Source: Sphingobacterium prati (GTDB lineage: Bacteria > Bacteroidota > Bacteroidia > Sphingobacteriales > Sphingobacteriaceae). Taken from it: a stretch of DNA of 64,000 nt. Where the stretch lies: contig NZ_JABJWY010000024.1 in the NCBI RefSeq assembly GCF_013167215.1, positions 310,001 to 374,000 of the forward strand, written 5' to 3'. Under the pieces are notes generated by a model. That model was not told the DNA's origin, made no database searches, and worked only from the letters and a program-made list of their open reading frames with translations. Shown one piece after another: positions 19,237-27,597 of the stretch; positions within the stretch are counted from its first letter, which is position 1; every line of letters starts with the position of its first letter. A program made the position numbers and the translations under genes.

Positions 19237-19441
19237 ATATGAGAGAAACAAATCAACAATCCACAGATCTGTATTAGACTAACAATTAATTTTCGGCGCC
19301 ATTAAATAACGCTTGACCACGGAAAAGTACATCAATGGATGCTGATCGTGGGTCGGCTGGTAGACCAGACAACCGAAACTTTATCACTATCTTGGATCAG
19401 CTTCAGCTCAAAACAACAATCTATTTTAAACAGAAAGCACA

Positions 19442-20977
19442 ATGAAACTTAAAACGCTTGTATTTATATTTTTTTCACTTCCGCTATTCCAACACGCTTC
19501 TGCACAGAAAAGGCCAAATATCGTCATTATTATCTCGGATGACCATGCCTATCAGACGATTGGAGCCTATGGATCGACATATGGGAAAACGCCACAGATA
19601 GACCGCATCGCTGATCAGGGGGCAATATTCAAAAATGCCTTTGTCAATAATTCCATCTGTGGCCCATCTCGCGCCACGCTGCTGACCGGAAAATACAGCC
19701 ACAAGAATGGATTCAGGGATAATGAAACCTCGGAGTTCGACTTCAGCCAGGACCTTTTTGTAAAGCAATTGCAAAAAGTTGGTTATAATACCGCTTGGGT
19801 AGGTAAAATCCATTTGGGAAACAAATTGCAAGGCTTTGACTATTATGATATCCTTGTTGATCAGGGCACCTATTTTAATCCGGATTTTATCAGCAAACAG
19901 GGCCGTAAACAAGTGGCGGGTTATGTATCCGATATCGTGACCGAAAAAGCAGTGAACTGGCTAGATACCGTAGACGCCAGCAAACCATTCTGTCTGGTCA
20001 TCGGTCATAAAGCAACACACCGCACATGGATGCCCGACCCTAAAGATTTTGGCAGCTATGATACCGTAAATTTTAAGCTGCCCGAAACTTTCTATGACAG
20101 TTACCAAAGCAGAGACGCAGCAGCACTGCAAGAAATGTCCATTGATAAGGATATGAAGATGGGCTACGACCTAAAGATGTTCAAATCCCTGGAAGACATG
20201 ATGGCCGACGGCAATTTCAAGCGGATGAATCAAGCCCAAAAAGACAGCTACATCGCCTATTACCGTCCTATTTACGAAAAGTTAAAGCAAGATAACCTGT
20301 CCGGAAAACAGCTTGCAGAATGGAAATTCAGACGTTACATGATCGATTACCTTAACACGGCACAGTCGATGGACCGCAATATTGGCAAAGTACTGGATTA
20401 TCTGGATCAAAAATCACTCACCGAAAATACCATTGTCATTTATCTATCAGACCAAGGTTTCTACATGGGCGAGCATGGCTGGTTTGACAAACGCTGGATG
20501 TACGAAGAATCGTTCCGCACACCATTGGTCATGCGGTATCCAGCCCTGTTGCACGCGCATTCAACCATTGATGCCAAGGTTGTCAATGCTGATATCGCAC
20601 CTACACTATTGGAACTGGCCGCCGTAAAGAAACCCAAAGACATGCAGGGCGAATCTTTTGTCCATGTGCTGAAAAACAACAAAGCGGAACATCGCAAGGA
20701 CCTATTCTATCATTACTTTGAAAATGGAGAACATGCCGTGAGCCCACACTTTGGGGTCCGGGATGACCGCTATAAATTGATCCGCTATTATAAACGTATA
20801 GAAAACTGGGAACTATTCGATCTGGAAAAAGATCCACAGGAGCTCCACAATGTGTACAGCGACCCCGCGTACCGCAGCATCGTCAACATGATGAAGAAGA
20901 AACTTGTCAAGCAAATGCGCAAATTTGATGATAAAGAGGCCGAAGCTATTTATCGCGTCAATATTGACCACGAGTAA
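19442..20977 (+). CDS. Sulfatase, S1 family (N-acetylglucosamine-6-sulfatase-like)
   Basis: Complete exported arylsulfatase-type enzyme of 511 residues with a signal peptide ending near ASAQ. The metal-binding DD is at residues 33-34. The sulfatase signature SICGPSRATLLTGK has Cys73, the residue converted to formylglycine by a maturase encoded elsewhere. VGKIHLG, IGHKATHRTW, DQGFYMGEHGWFDKRWMYEES and GVRDDRYKLIRYY follow the glucosamine-6-sulfatase subgroup. Substrate specificity is only a guess. It stands 205 bases after the metallophosphoesterase gene and may be cotranscribed with it. Together with the sulfatase at the window start it points to a sulfated glycan. Confidence 0.9.
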   Translation: MKLKTLVFIFFSLPLFQHASAQKRPNIVIIISDDHAYQTIGAYGSTYGKTPQIDRIADQGAIFKNAFVNNSICGPSRATLLTGKYSHKNGFRDNETSEFDFSQDLFVKQLQKVGYNTAWVGKIHLGNKLQGFDYYDILVDQGTYFNPDFISKQGRKQVAGYVSDIVTEKAVNWLDTVDASKPFCLVIGHKATHRTWMPDPKDFGSYDTVNFKLPETFYDSYQSRDAAALQEMSIDKDMKMGYDLKMFKSLEDMMADGNFKRMNQAQKDSYIAYYRPIYEKLKQDNLSGKQLAEWKFRRYMIDYLNTAQSMDRNIGKVLDYLDQKSLTENTIVIYLSDQGFYMGEHGWFDKRWMYEESFRTPLVMRYPALLHAHSTIDAKVVNADIAPTLLELAAVKKPKDMQGESFVHVLKNNKAEHRKDLFYHYFENGEHAVSPHFGVRDDRYKLIRYYKRIENWELFDLEKDPQELHNVYSDPAYRSIVNMMKKKLVKQMRKFDDKEAEAIYRVNIDHE

Positions 20978-20999
20978 AACATTCATTATCCAATGATCG

Positions 21000-21167
21000 A
21001 AGACCAATACTGCCCCGCAAAGTGAATCCTTGAATGCGCTTATTAATACTAAGGCGAAAGATAAACTTTGTACAACCGATCTTACGATCAGTAAGACCGC
21101 TTATGAGCTAGGCTACGAAATTCCTTTGATATTTTACCTATATCTTAAAAGTCCCGCAGAGCTTATC
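21000..21167 (+). pseudogene. Remnant of an AraC-family regulator (C-terminal HTH only)
   Basis: About 56 codons without a stop encode AKDKLCTTDLTISKTAYELGYE and then LIFYLYLKSPAE. This matches the second helix-turn-helix of AraC proteins (typically LLxxTDLTISEIAYELGFxxxxYFSRxFKK). There is no good start codon, the N-terminal domain and first HTH are missing, and the end runs into a terminator hairpin. It is best read as a decayed regulator, possibly of the sulfatase locus. Confidence 0.55.
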
Positions 21168-21177
21168 TGCGGGACTT
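21149..21177 (-). terminator. Hairpin terminator after the SDR gene
   Basis: A 12-bp stem AAGTCCCGCAGA / TCTGCGGGACTT with a 5-nt loop lies 46 bases past the SDR stop. On the minus strand it is followed by only a short TTTT-like stretch. Confidence 0.65.
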
Positions 21178-21222
21178 CAATCTATTTACCGGGCAATGCC
21201 GTTATGAAACCGATCCTAAGTA

Positions 21223-21996
21223 TTATAAAACTGGTAGTGCACCTCCATCAATCCTATAATTTGCCCCCGTGATATATTTTGCCTCCGGTGAAACCAAAAA
21301 GCTGACAAGAGCTGCTACCTCCTCGGGTTCTGCCATTCTGCCCATTGGAAGATCGCCAATTTCATTTTTGATAGCATGAAATGTTTCCTCAACAGAGGTA
21401 CCGTTTTTTGCTGCAATATCAGCGATAAAAGCTTCCATCAGAGGTGTTTTGACCAATCCCGGAGAAACGGCATTCACGCTGATCCCTTGCGGCCCCAATT
21501 CGCTTGCCAAAGCTTTGGTATAGGCATTCAACGCTGCCTTTGAAGCCGAATAGGACATGGTCATTTTCCACAGAGGCTGTAGTGCAGCGCCGGTAGATAT
21601 GTTGATGATTACGCCCTCCTTCTGGGCCACCATACTCGGAATCAACGCTTTATTGACCCTAACGGCAGACATAAGATTCAGTTGTATCTCGTTATTCCAG
21701 TCCTCGTCCGTTAGCGTACTGTATCCCCCGCCTGGGCTGGTATTGGCACCGGCATTATTGACCACAATATCCACTTTACCGAATTTTTCCAGAAGTTCGT
21801 CCGCAATGATCTGGCCAGCATCGGGTCTGCTCAGGTCGCCTGCTATAAAATAATGCACCGTTTCTACAGCTGGTTTAGTTCGAGCTGTTATAATAACCTT
21901 TGCACCTTCGCGTGCGAGCTTATCGGCTATTGCCTTTCCGATACCTTTTGTTCCGCCCGTAACGAGCGCAATTTTTCCTTTTAATGAATTTGCCAT
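21223..21996 (-). CDS. SDR-family oxidoreductase
   Basis: Classical short-chain dehydrogenase/reductase, 257 residues. The cofactor motif is TGGTKGIG near residue 14, then NNAGANTSPGG, the catalytic Ser region INISTGAAL, the YSASK active site, and SPGLVKTPL. The C-terminal ITGANYRIDGG is typical of FabG-like proteins. It is probably NADP(H)-linked. It is divergent from an HxlR regulator gene, and the two share a 13-bp inverted repeat, so it is very likely the regulator's target. The substrate is unknown. Confidence 0.9.
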   Translation of the reverse strand: MANSLKGKIALVTGGTKGIGKAIADKLAREGAKVIITARTKPAVETVHYFIAGDLSRPDAGQIIADELLEKFGKVDIVVNNAGANTSPGGGYSTLTDEDWNNEIQLNLMSAVRVNKALIPSMVAQKEGVIINISTGAALQPLWKMTMSYSASKAALNAYTKALASELGPQGISVNAVSPGLVKTPLMEAFIADIAAKNGTSVEETFHAIKNEIGDLPMGRMAEPEEVAALVSFLVSPEAKYITGANYRIDGGALPVL

Positions 21997-22036
21997 AATG
22001 TTAAATTGAAATATTATGTTGTAAATCTAAATCCAA

Positions 22037-22074
22037 TACTTTACATTTGAAAGTAGTTACACAAATGTAAAGTA
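22037..22074. promoter_or_regulatory. Candidate HxlR operator: 13-bp inverted repeat
   Basis: TACTTTACATTTG (22037-22049) and CAAATGTAAAGTA (22062-22074) are perfect inverted copies separated by 12 bp. They lie between the divergent SDR gene and the HxlR-family gene, as expected for an operator controlling both. Confidence 0.65.
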
Positions 22075-22112
22075 ATACCAAAAAGTACAGTCTTACAGTA
22101 AATCAAAACGTT

Positions 22113-22439
22113 ATGAGCAAAAAAAAATCTGAAAAAATTTCAGCTAAATGTGTCATACAGGAAATTTTGGATATAATTGGGGGAAAATGGTCGATGTCAA
22201 TCATTTTTGCCCTTCTACATGGCACCAAAAGATTCAACGAGCTTCAAAAATTAGTCACTAACATCAATACGCGCATGCTGGTGAAAGAATTAAAAAATAT
22301 GGAGGAAAATGGGATTGTTATCCGGGAAGTATTTGCTACGGTGCCGCCAACAGTACAGTATACACTCACAGAAAAAGGAAGAAAGCTGGAACCCAGCCTT
22401 ACAGAACTCTTGAAATGGGGTGAAGAGTTTGTAAATTAG
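22113..22439 (+). CDS. HxlR-family winged-helix transcriptional regulator
   Basis: Small regulator of 108 residues, full length for the family. IIGGKWSMSIIFALLHGTKRFNEL and NTRMLVKELKNMEENGIV are the HxlR winged helix. YTLTEKGRKLEPSL follows, and Cys13 in the N-terminal SAKCVIQEIL sits where many members carry a redox- or electrophile-sensing cysteine. HxlR proteins often control neighbouring oxidoreductases in response to aldehydes or quinones. Divergent to the SDR gene, with a strong inverted repeat between them. Confidence 0.92.
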   Translation: MSKKKSEKISAKCVIQEILDIIGGKWSMSIIFALLHGTKRFNELQKLVTNINTRMLVKELKNMEENGIVIREVFATVPPTVQYTLTEKGRKLEPSLTELLKWGEEFVN

Positions 22440-22495
22440 CCTGGTCAGTCAAAAAAAGATACATTTGCACACTTTAAACAGCAGAATCGCAGTAA

Positions 22496-23392
22496 TCAGT
22501 TGAGCTGTGATTTTCTGAATTCCAAGGGCCTCATACCCGTTTGTTTCTTAAATAATTTTGTAAAATAAGAAGCGTTCTCGAAACCTAAGTGATAGGCTAT
22601 TTCCGCTATTCCCTTTTCTCCCAAGGTCAGCAGATTTTTAGCTTCTGAAATAAGAAATATATGAATGAGCTCCAAAGCAGTTTTCCCTGTTTCCTGTTTG
22701 AGCAGGTCACTCAAATAGCGTGGCGAAATAAACAGCTGGTCGGCAATAAAGGTGACGCTTGGCAACCCATTTTTTTCCAGACCACCTTCATGCATGTATT
22801 TTTTCAGGGTATCATTGAATCGTGATGCTGTTTTTCCGTTAACCTGCTCTCTGTCGACAAACTGTCTTTTGTAATAGCGCTGTGCATATTTCAAAATGGA
22901 AGAAATATGGCTCAAGATAATCTCGCGGCTGTATTCATCCGGATTATTAAAATATTCCCCCTGGATTTTGGAGTGAAGCTCCAGAATTGTCTGTTCTTCT
23001 TTTGGGGAAAGTTGCAATGCTTCGTTTATCTCATAGTCAAAAAAGCCATAATTATTAATGCTTCTAAAGAGCTCGTGACCGTTGAGGTAATCTTCGTGAA
23101 TCATCAGCATGTAGCCATTTTCTTCAAATTCGAGGTCTCTCATTTCAATGATCTGCCGTGGCTTGGCAAAGAAAAGACAGCCATTATCATGATCGTATTT
23201 GGTACGTCCATACAAAAACATCCCTGATTTAATCTTTTTAAAGGCGATGATGTAGCAATCTGTGGTAAATTCCCTATTTCCCAGCGGACAGGCCGCCTGA
23301 CAGCCGATCATACTGAATAGCGGGTGTTGCGGAGCGTCCCAGCCATTTCCCGTGTGCAGTTCTGTAAGGGTTTTATAATGTTTCATTATCAT
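22496..23392 (-). CDS. AraC-family transcriptional regulator
   Basis: AraC regulator of 298 residues. The N-terminal half is cupin-like (FYGRTKYDHDNGCLFFAKPRQ). The C-terminal double HTH includes ADQLFISPRYLSDLLKQETGK and EIAYHLGFENASYFTKLFKKQTG. It lies 43 bases after an SDR gene in the same direction and is probably cotranscribed with it. Three promoters nearby carry one 26-bp site just upstream of a TAnnTTTG box, including the one that would transcribe this gene. I infer that it activates two SDR genes, an AhpD-like gene, an MFS exporter gene and itself. Confidence 0.9.
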   Translation of the reverse strand: MIMKHYKTLTELHTGNGWDAPQHPLFSMIGCQAACPLGNREFTTDCYIIAFKKIKSGMFLYGRTKYDHDNGCLFFAKPRQIIEMRDLEFEENGYMLMIHEDYLNGHELFRSINNYGFFDYEINEALQLSPKEEQTILELHSKIQGEYFNNPDEYSREIILSHISSILKYAQRYYKRQFVDREQVNGKTASRFNDTLKKYMHEGGLEKNGLPSVTFIADQLFISPRYLSDLLKQETGKTALELIHIFLISEAKNLLTLGEKGIAEIAYHLGFENASYFTKLFKKQTGMRPLEFRKSQLN

Positions 23393-23435
23393 TTATTTTA
23401 ATCAAATGTACGACAATCTCCTTTTATGACGAATG

Positions 23436-24260
23436 TTAATGCCCGTGCGCCGCGATACTCACCTCTTTCCAATTTTGGATATCATGTAACCTTTTGGTGT
23501 AAACCTCGTTGACAACGTGATAAGCAATTTTACCAAACAATAATCTTTGCGGCGGATTTTGATTGTCGATAAGATTCAAAACAGGCTCTACCGTAGCTTC
23601 CGGTTTTCCCCAGATATCCGGATTATCCCCTGTCTCTGCAAATGCCTCACGCACCGGATTGTAATCTGTAATATCGGAAGAAGCTTGCACCGCCGAAGCT
23701 CCTGCCCAGTCCGTTGCAAATCCGTTAGGTTCTATTAAAGTCGTTTTGATTCCCAAATGTGCTGTTTCTGAACCGATGGTTTCAATTAAACCTTCCACGG
23801 CAAACTTTGAAGCGTTGTACAATCCCAAAAGCGGTAAAGTCGTTAATCCCAAAAAGCTGGAGATCTGAATAATATGTCCGCTTCTTTGTTTTCGCATCAC
23901 TGGCAAAACTGCCTGTGCCACCCAAAGGGAGCCGAAAAAGTTGGTTTCCATCTGTTCCCTTGCCTGTTGTTCTGTTGTTTCTTCCGTCGTTCCGAACAAT
24001 CCAAAACCTGCATTATTAATCAGCACATCAATTCTTCCGAAGTGTTTTTCTACTTGTTCCGTTACTTCAAACACTTCTGTACGGTTGTTGACATCCAGTT
24101 TCACAGGAAGAATGCTGTCACCGTACTTGTCTTTTAAATCCTGCAGCGCATCGATATTTCTTGCTGACGCAGCAACTTTGTCACCTCTCTTAAGTAAGGC
24201 CTCAGCCCATAATCCTCCAAATCCTTTGGAAGCTCCTGTAATAAAAATTATTTTGCTCAT
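23436..24260 (-). CDS. SDR-family oxidoreductase (AraC regulon)
   Basis: Short-chain dehydrogenase of about 274 residues with FITGASKGFGG, LDVNNRTEV, NNAGFGLFG, the Ser site IQISSFLG and YNASK. The ATG at 24260 is preferred to the one at 24308, because a -7 box lies at 24284-24291, between them. It resembles the other SDR gene at 26406 along its whole length, including the ending AAHG, so the two are paralogues under the same control. The substrate is unknown; such SDRs are often induced by aldehydes or aromatic compounds. Confidence 0.9.
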   Translation of the reverse strand: MSKIIFITGASKGFGGLWAEALLKRGDKVAASARNIDALQDLKDKYGDSILPVKLDVNNRTEVFEVTEQVEKHFGRIDVLINNAGFGLFGTTEETTEQQAREQMETNFFGSLWVAQAVLPVMRKQRSGHIIQISSFLGLTTLPLLGLYNASKFAVEGLIETIGSETAHLGIKTTLIEPNGFATDWAGASAVQASSDITDYNPVREAFAETGDNPDIWGKPEATVEPVLNLIDNQNPPQRLLFGKIAYHVVNEVYTKRLHDIQNWKEVSIAAHGH

Positions 24261-24283
24261 TATTTTTTCTTTTTTTGTTAATC

Positions 24284-24349
24284 CAAAATTATCCTTATCC
24301 ATACTCATACACTAACTCATTTCAGCTGAAGAATAGCACATAATTACGA
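24284..24349 (-). promoter_or_regulatory. Promoter with AraC-regulon site, copy 1
   Basis: The site at 24324-24349 contains AGCTGAAGAATAGCACA and ends TTACGA. It lies 32 bp upstream of the -7 box TAATTTTG (24284-24291, minus strand). There is no -33 TTTG between them, which fits an activator-dependent promoter. It serves the SDR gene and probably the araC-type gene. Confidence 0.7.
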
Positions 24350-24437
24350 TGTAGCTTTAGCTATAGACCTTAGTTAAAAAAGAGAGCTTTTTCAATTTCT
24401 AAAAGAAACTCTCACCAACACTTCAATTAAACACTTA

Positions 24438-24977
24438 TTATAAACTTTTTGCTGCCGGAAAATCAATCGGGATCTGGGTATTTGCAAAAACATAATTCGT
24501 AAAACTTCTAAGGGCAACCAAGGCTGTAAGTTCTACTAGCGCTTTCTCATCCAAACCAGCTTTATAGAAGTCTTCCAGTGCAGCATTTCCGGCATTACCT
24601 TTATTGTTTGCGATCGATTGGGCAAGTTTTATAATGGCATCCAATTTAACATCCTCAACACCTCCCTTTCTGATTGCTAAAGTGTCCTCCTCACTAAAAC
24701 CATTTAATTTAGCTAGCATGGTATGTGCAGCAAGACAATAATCACAATCATTTACTTGGGACACAACCAAATTGATCGCTTCCCTTTCCTTTGCGGTGTA
24801 AGAAGAATGATGGGCTAAGGTTGCTTCTGTTTCCAGCATTGCTTTTAAAGCTGATGAAGAGTATCCAATAGTAGCATAAAGGTTCGGGATCTTGCCCATT
24901 TTTTTCTCTACTGATGATAAAATGACCTGAGCTTCTTCGCTCAATTGTTCTTTGTTTGGAACTGTAATAGTTTTCAT
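24438..24977 (-). CDS. Carboxymuconolactone decarboxylase/AhpD-like protein
   Basis: Small cytoplasmic protein of 179 residues in the AhpD/CMD superfamily. The redox motif is Cys78-Asp-Tyr-Cys81 followed by His85 (NDCDYCLAAH), with an acidic helix ahead of it (YTAKEREAINLVV). This is the alkylhydroperoxidase AhpD core arrangement. It is probably an antioxidant or redox enzyme. It is transcribed alone from a promoter carrying the second copy of the shared AraC-regulon site, in the same stress-type regulon as the SDRs and the exporter. Confidence 0.88.
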   Translation of the reverse strand: MKTITVPNKEQLSEEAQVILSSVEKKMGKIPNLYATIGYSSSALKAMLETEATLAHHSSYTAKEREAINLVVSQVNDCDYCLAAHTMLAKLNGFSEEDTLAIRKGGVEDVKLDAIIKLAQSIANNKGNAGNAALEDFYKAGLDEKALVELTALVALRSFTNYVFANTQIPIDFPAAKSL

Positions 24978-25058
24978 ATTCTTATTATTTATTATTGTTT
25001 ACTTGAATCTTCCAATTGTCAGTGGAAGCTTTCTTTTATTTTTTCATTTTTGATATAA

Positions 25059-25125
25059 CAAAGTTACCACGGATAATGCCCCTGTAAGTAGCCCGTTTGA
25101 GCTGAAGAATAGCACAGATTTACGA
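25059..25125 (-). promoter_or_regulatory. Promoter with AraC-regulon site, copy 2
   Basis: The site at 25100-25125 (AGCTGAAGAATAGCACA ... TTACGA) lies 33 bp upstream of TAACTTTG at 25059-25066 on the minus strand. It serves the AhpD-like gene, whose start is 82 bp downstream of the -7 box. Confidence 0.75.
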
Positions 25126-25177
25126 TAGATGGGGCGATCGTAGAAATGTACATGTAATCCCGTAAAATTTGAAAATC

Positions 25178-26371
25178 TCACCCCCGTCTAACGACTGATC
25201 TTTTGAAAATAAAAATCCCCAGAAAAGTCAAAACCGCAATCAGTAGATTGACCATTGCAATGCTCTGAACATTTTTTATCATAAATAAATTGATCAGGCC
25301 GTAACCGGCAATGGAGCTAATGACGTAAATACCGCCGCCTGTCAGCCCGCTTGCCACTCCTGCATTCTTGCTAAAACGCTGTAAACAGTATGCATAGACA
25401 TTATTAAAAATAAAGCCGGAAAGGAAATGAATAAGCAACGTAAAAATAAGCAGTACATAAAATCCATTCGCTCCAAATGATATAATGGTCATCAGGCCTG
25501 CGAAAATCAATTGTAGGATCACGGCGGTATTGATTTTTAAGAATAGATTTTTGTTTATCAACACCTTTGAGGTGATTCCGCCCAGCATCAGTGCAATTCC
25601 TGAACCCAGCGAACTGTAGCCTGTCACAACAGGTGAATAACCATACACTTTTTCAATAATAAACGGACTGCTGATACCGTAAATAACGAGTAGTGAATAG
25701 CTCAGTCCGATAATAAGCAGCCCTACACTAAAATCCGCTGTTTTAAGCATACCTGAATAGACATTTAGGATCTGCTTCCGATTAAAGGACTGGAAATTCC
25801 GGAGCGATTCACCGGTATATCTCCACTCGAAAAACAGAACAGCTGCTGTCAAAAAGCCCAATAGATAAAAATTCGACTGCCAGCCAAATGTTACCTGTAG
25901 ATATCCGCCAATAAATGGTGCGACAATAGGAGCCGTTGCCCATACAATTGAAAATAGGCTCGTGTAGTGCTTCACCTTTTCACCACTGTACATATCCACA
26001 AAGAATGCCCTCTTTCCAACGATGATCAGCGATACTGTTATTCCCTGTATTATCCGCATTCCATAGATAACACCGATATGGGGAACCAGTGCGATAATAA
26101 AACTGGCGATTGAAAATACAATAAGGGCAAACAGGTTGATTCTGTATCTCCCAAAGCTATCCAGTATACTACCGATAAAAAGTTGGCTGAGTCCGGAGCT
26201 TATCATGAAAAGCAATAAGGAAAGCTGCACCTGCTGCATTGAAACGCCCAGATCACCTGCCATCGCCGGCAGCGAGGGAATATAAATATCGGTGGTAAGT
26301 CCTCCAAGCGGAATGAGGATAAAGGCGAGCAGTGTGCTGATGTGTAAATATTCTATTTTTTGGGCTTTCAT
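25178..26371 (-). CDS. Bcr/CflA-family MFS drug-resistance exporter
   Basis: Twelve-helix proton antiporter of 397 residues. The N-terminal LIPLGGLTTDIYIPSLPAM and the loop QLFIGSILDSFGRYR are hallmarks of the DHA1 Bcr/CflA group, which exports drugs and other small toxic molecules. It is 34 bases after an SDR gene on the same strand, so both are transcribed from the promoter near 27300 that carries the third AraC-regulon site. Co-regulation with two SDRs and an AhpD-like protein suggests detoxification of a reactive compound. Confidence 0.88.
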   Translation of the reverse strand: MKAQKIEYLHISTLLAFILIPLGGLTTDIYIPSLPAMAGDLGVSMQQVQLSLLLFMISSGLSQLFIGSILDSFGRYRINLFALIVFSIASFIIALVPHIGVIYGMRIIQGITVSLIIVGKRAFFVDMYSGEKVKHYTSLFSIVWATAPIVAPFIGGYLQVTFGWQSNFYLLGFLTAAVLFFEWRYTGESLRNFQSFNRKQILNVYSGMLKTADFSVGLLIIGLSYSLLVIYGISSPFIIEKVYGYSPVVTGYSSLGSGIALMLGGITSKVLINKNLFLKINTAVILQLIFAGLMTIISFGANGFYVLLIFTLLIHFLSGFIFNNVYAYCLQRFSKNAGVASGLTGGGIYVISSIAGYGLINLFMIKNVQSIAMVNLLIAVLTFLGIFIFKRSVVRRG

Positions 26372-26405
26372 AACGATGCTGAACTATGTGTAAAAAAGCA
26401 CGGGA

Positions 26406-27227
26406 TTACCCGTGCGCTGCTTCTGAAACATCTTTCCACTCTTTCCACTGCTGAAGTTTTTCATCGTACACCCTTTCGGTTTTGACATAACCCAATTTAC
26501 CGAGGAATAATCTTAACGGTGGATTTTCACTGTCAATCAGCTTTAAGATAGCGGGAACAGTCGCTTCCGGAGTTCCGTAATCGTTTGGACCAAGCCCCTC
26601 TATTTTGGTCAGACTCTCTTTGAGCGGACTATAAACATCCAGCGAATCGCCAAAAACTGCTGAACTTCCTCCAAATTCTGTTTTGTAGCCATTTGGCTCG
26701 ATTAGCGTTACATGGATGCCAAAATCTTTGACCTCACTGGCCAGGGCTTCACTAAGTCCCTCCACTGCAAATTTAGTCGCATTGTAGATGCCCAGCGTCG
26801 GAAGGCTCCATACGCCAAGTACACTGGAAAGCTGGATGATATGCCCATGTCTCTGTGCTCTCAGAATCGGCAATGCGGCCTGCGTCACCCATAGCGTTCC
26901 GAACACATTTGCGTCGAAAACATCCCGGGCTACTTTTTCCCCGATTTCTTCCACTGCACCAAAAACACCGTATCCCGCGTTGTTGATCACCACATCAAGC
27001 TGACCAAAATGTTCTTTAGCTTCGTTAACGGCAGCAAATACAGCCTCTCTATCCGTAATATCAAGCTGTAACGGTAAAAACTGATCACCATACTTTTCTG
27101 ATAATGTTGTAAAAGCGTTTGCTTTTCTAGAAGTTGCGACGACATTGTCCCCACGCTGCAACAGAGCTTCTGTCCAAAGTTTTCCAAATCCTGAAGTTGC
27201 TCCTGTAATAAAAATTGTCTTTGCCAT
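26406..27227 (-). CDS. SDR-family oxidoreductase (AraC regulon, paralogue)
   Basis: Short-chain dehydrogenase of 273 residues: FITGATSGFGK, LDITDREAV, NNAGYGVFG, IQLSSVLG and YNATK. It is closely similar to the SDR at 23436 in length, motifs and C-terminal AAHG, indicating an old tandem-type duplication. It is the first gene of a two-gene operon with the Bcr/CflA exporter. Its promoter contains the third copy of the AraC-regulon site. Confidence 0.9.
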   Translation of the reverse strand: MAKTIFITGATSGFGKLWTEALLQRGDNVVATSRKANAFTTLSEKYGDQFLPLQLDITDREAVFAAVNEAKEHFGQLDVVINNAGYGVFGAVEEIGEKVARDVFDANVFGTLWVTQAALPILRAQRHGHIIQLSSVLGVWSLPTLGIYNATKFAVEGLSEALASEVKDFGIHVTLIEPNGYKTEFGGSSAVFGDSLDVYSPLKESLTKIEGLGPNDYGTPEATVPAILKLIDSENPPLRLFLGKLGYVKTERVYDEKLQQWKEWKDVSEAAHG

Positions 27228-27267
27228 TTTGTTATTGTTTAAAGTGTTATTTGTTATTTTGATAAGA

Positions 27268-27334
27268 CAAAGTTATATCCAGAACAGGCCTCTGCTCTAC
27301 TCCATATCAGCGGAAGAATAGCACAGATTTACGA
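27268..27334 (-). promoter_or_regulatory. Promoter with AraC-regulon site, copy 3
   Basis: The site at 27309-27334 differs from copy 2 by one base (AGCGGAAGAATAGCACA). It lies 33 bp upstream of TAACTTTG at 27268-27275 on the minus strand, the same spacing as copy 2. It drives the SDR and exporter genes. The rest of the 370-bp gap up to 27597 shows no gene I can support. Confidence 0.75.
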
Positions 27335-27597
27335 AAATGTAATTTTGAAACATTTCGACAAGGAAACTCATAATATTAGAGACATCCGCTGTTGAGCCCA
27401 ATGACCTGTAAAGAACTTATGAGCTATTCGGCGCCTCATCAAGCACACCCGGTTTCGGATTCAGGTAAACATTGATTGACTCCCGATTGGTGATCGTTGG
27501 GCAGCGAGTTTCCATCAATACGTCCCCGTGTAAGTAATGTTGTAATGTGATAGATAAATCAGAACGAAATGTCAAAAGCTTCTGTTTTAGTAAAAAC

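Noticed and set aside
19240..19400. Minus-strand stretch reading HPLMYFSVVKRYLMAP before the sulfatase gene
   Set aside because: About 35 codons that look coding-like, but no family could be assigned and no flanking parts are present.
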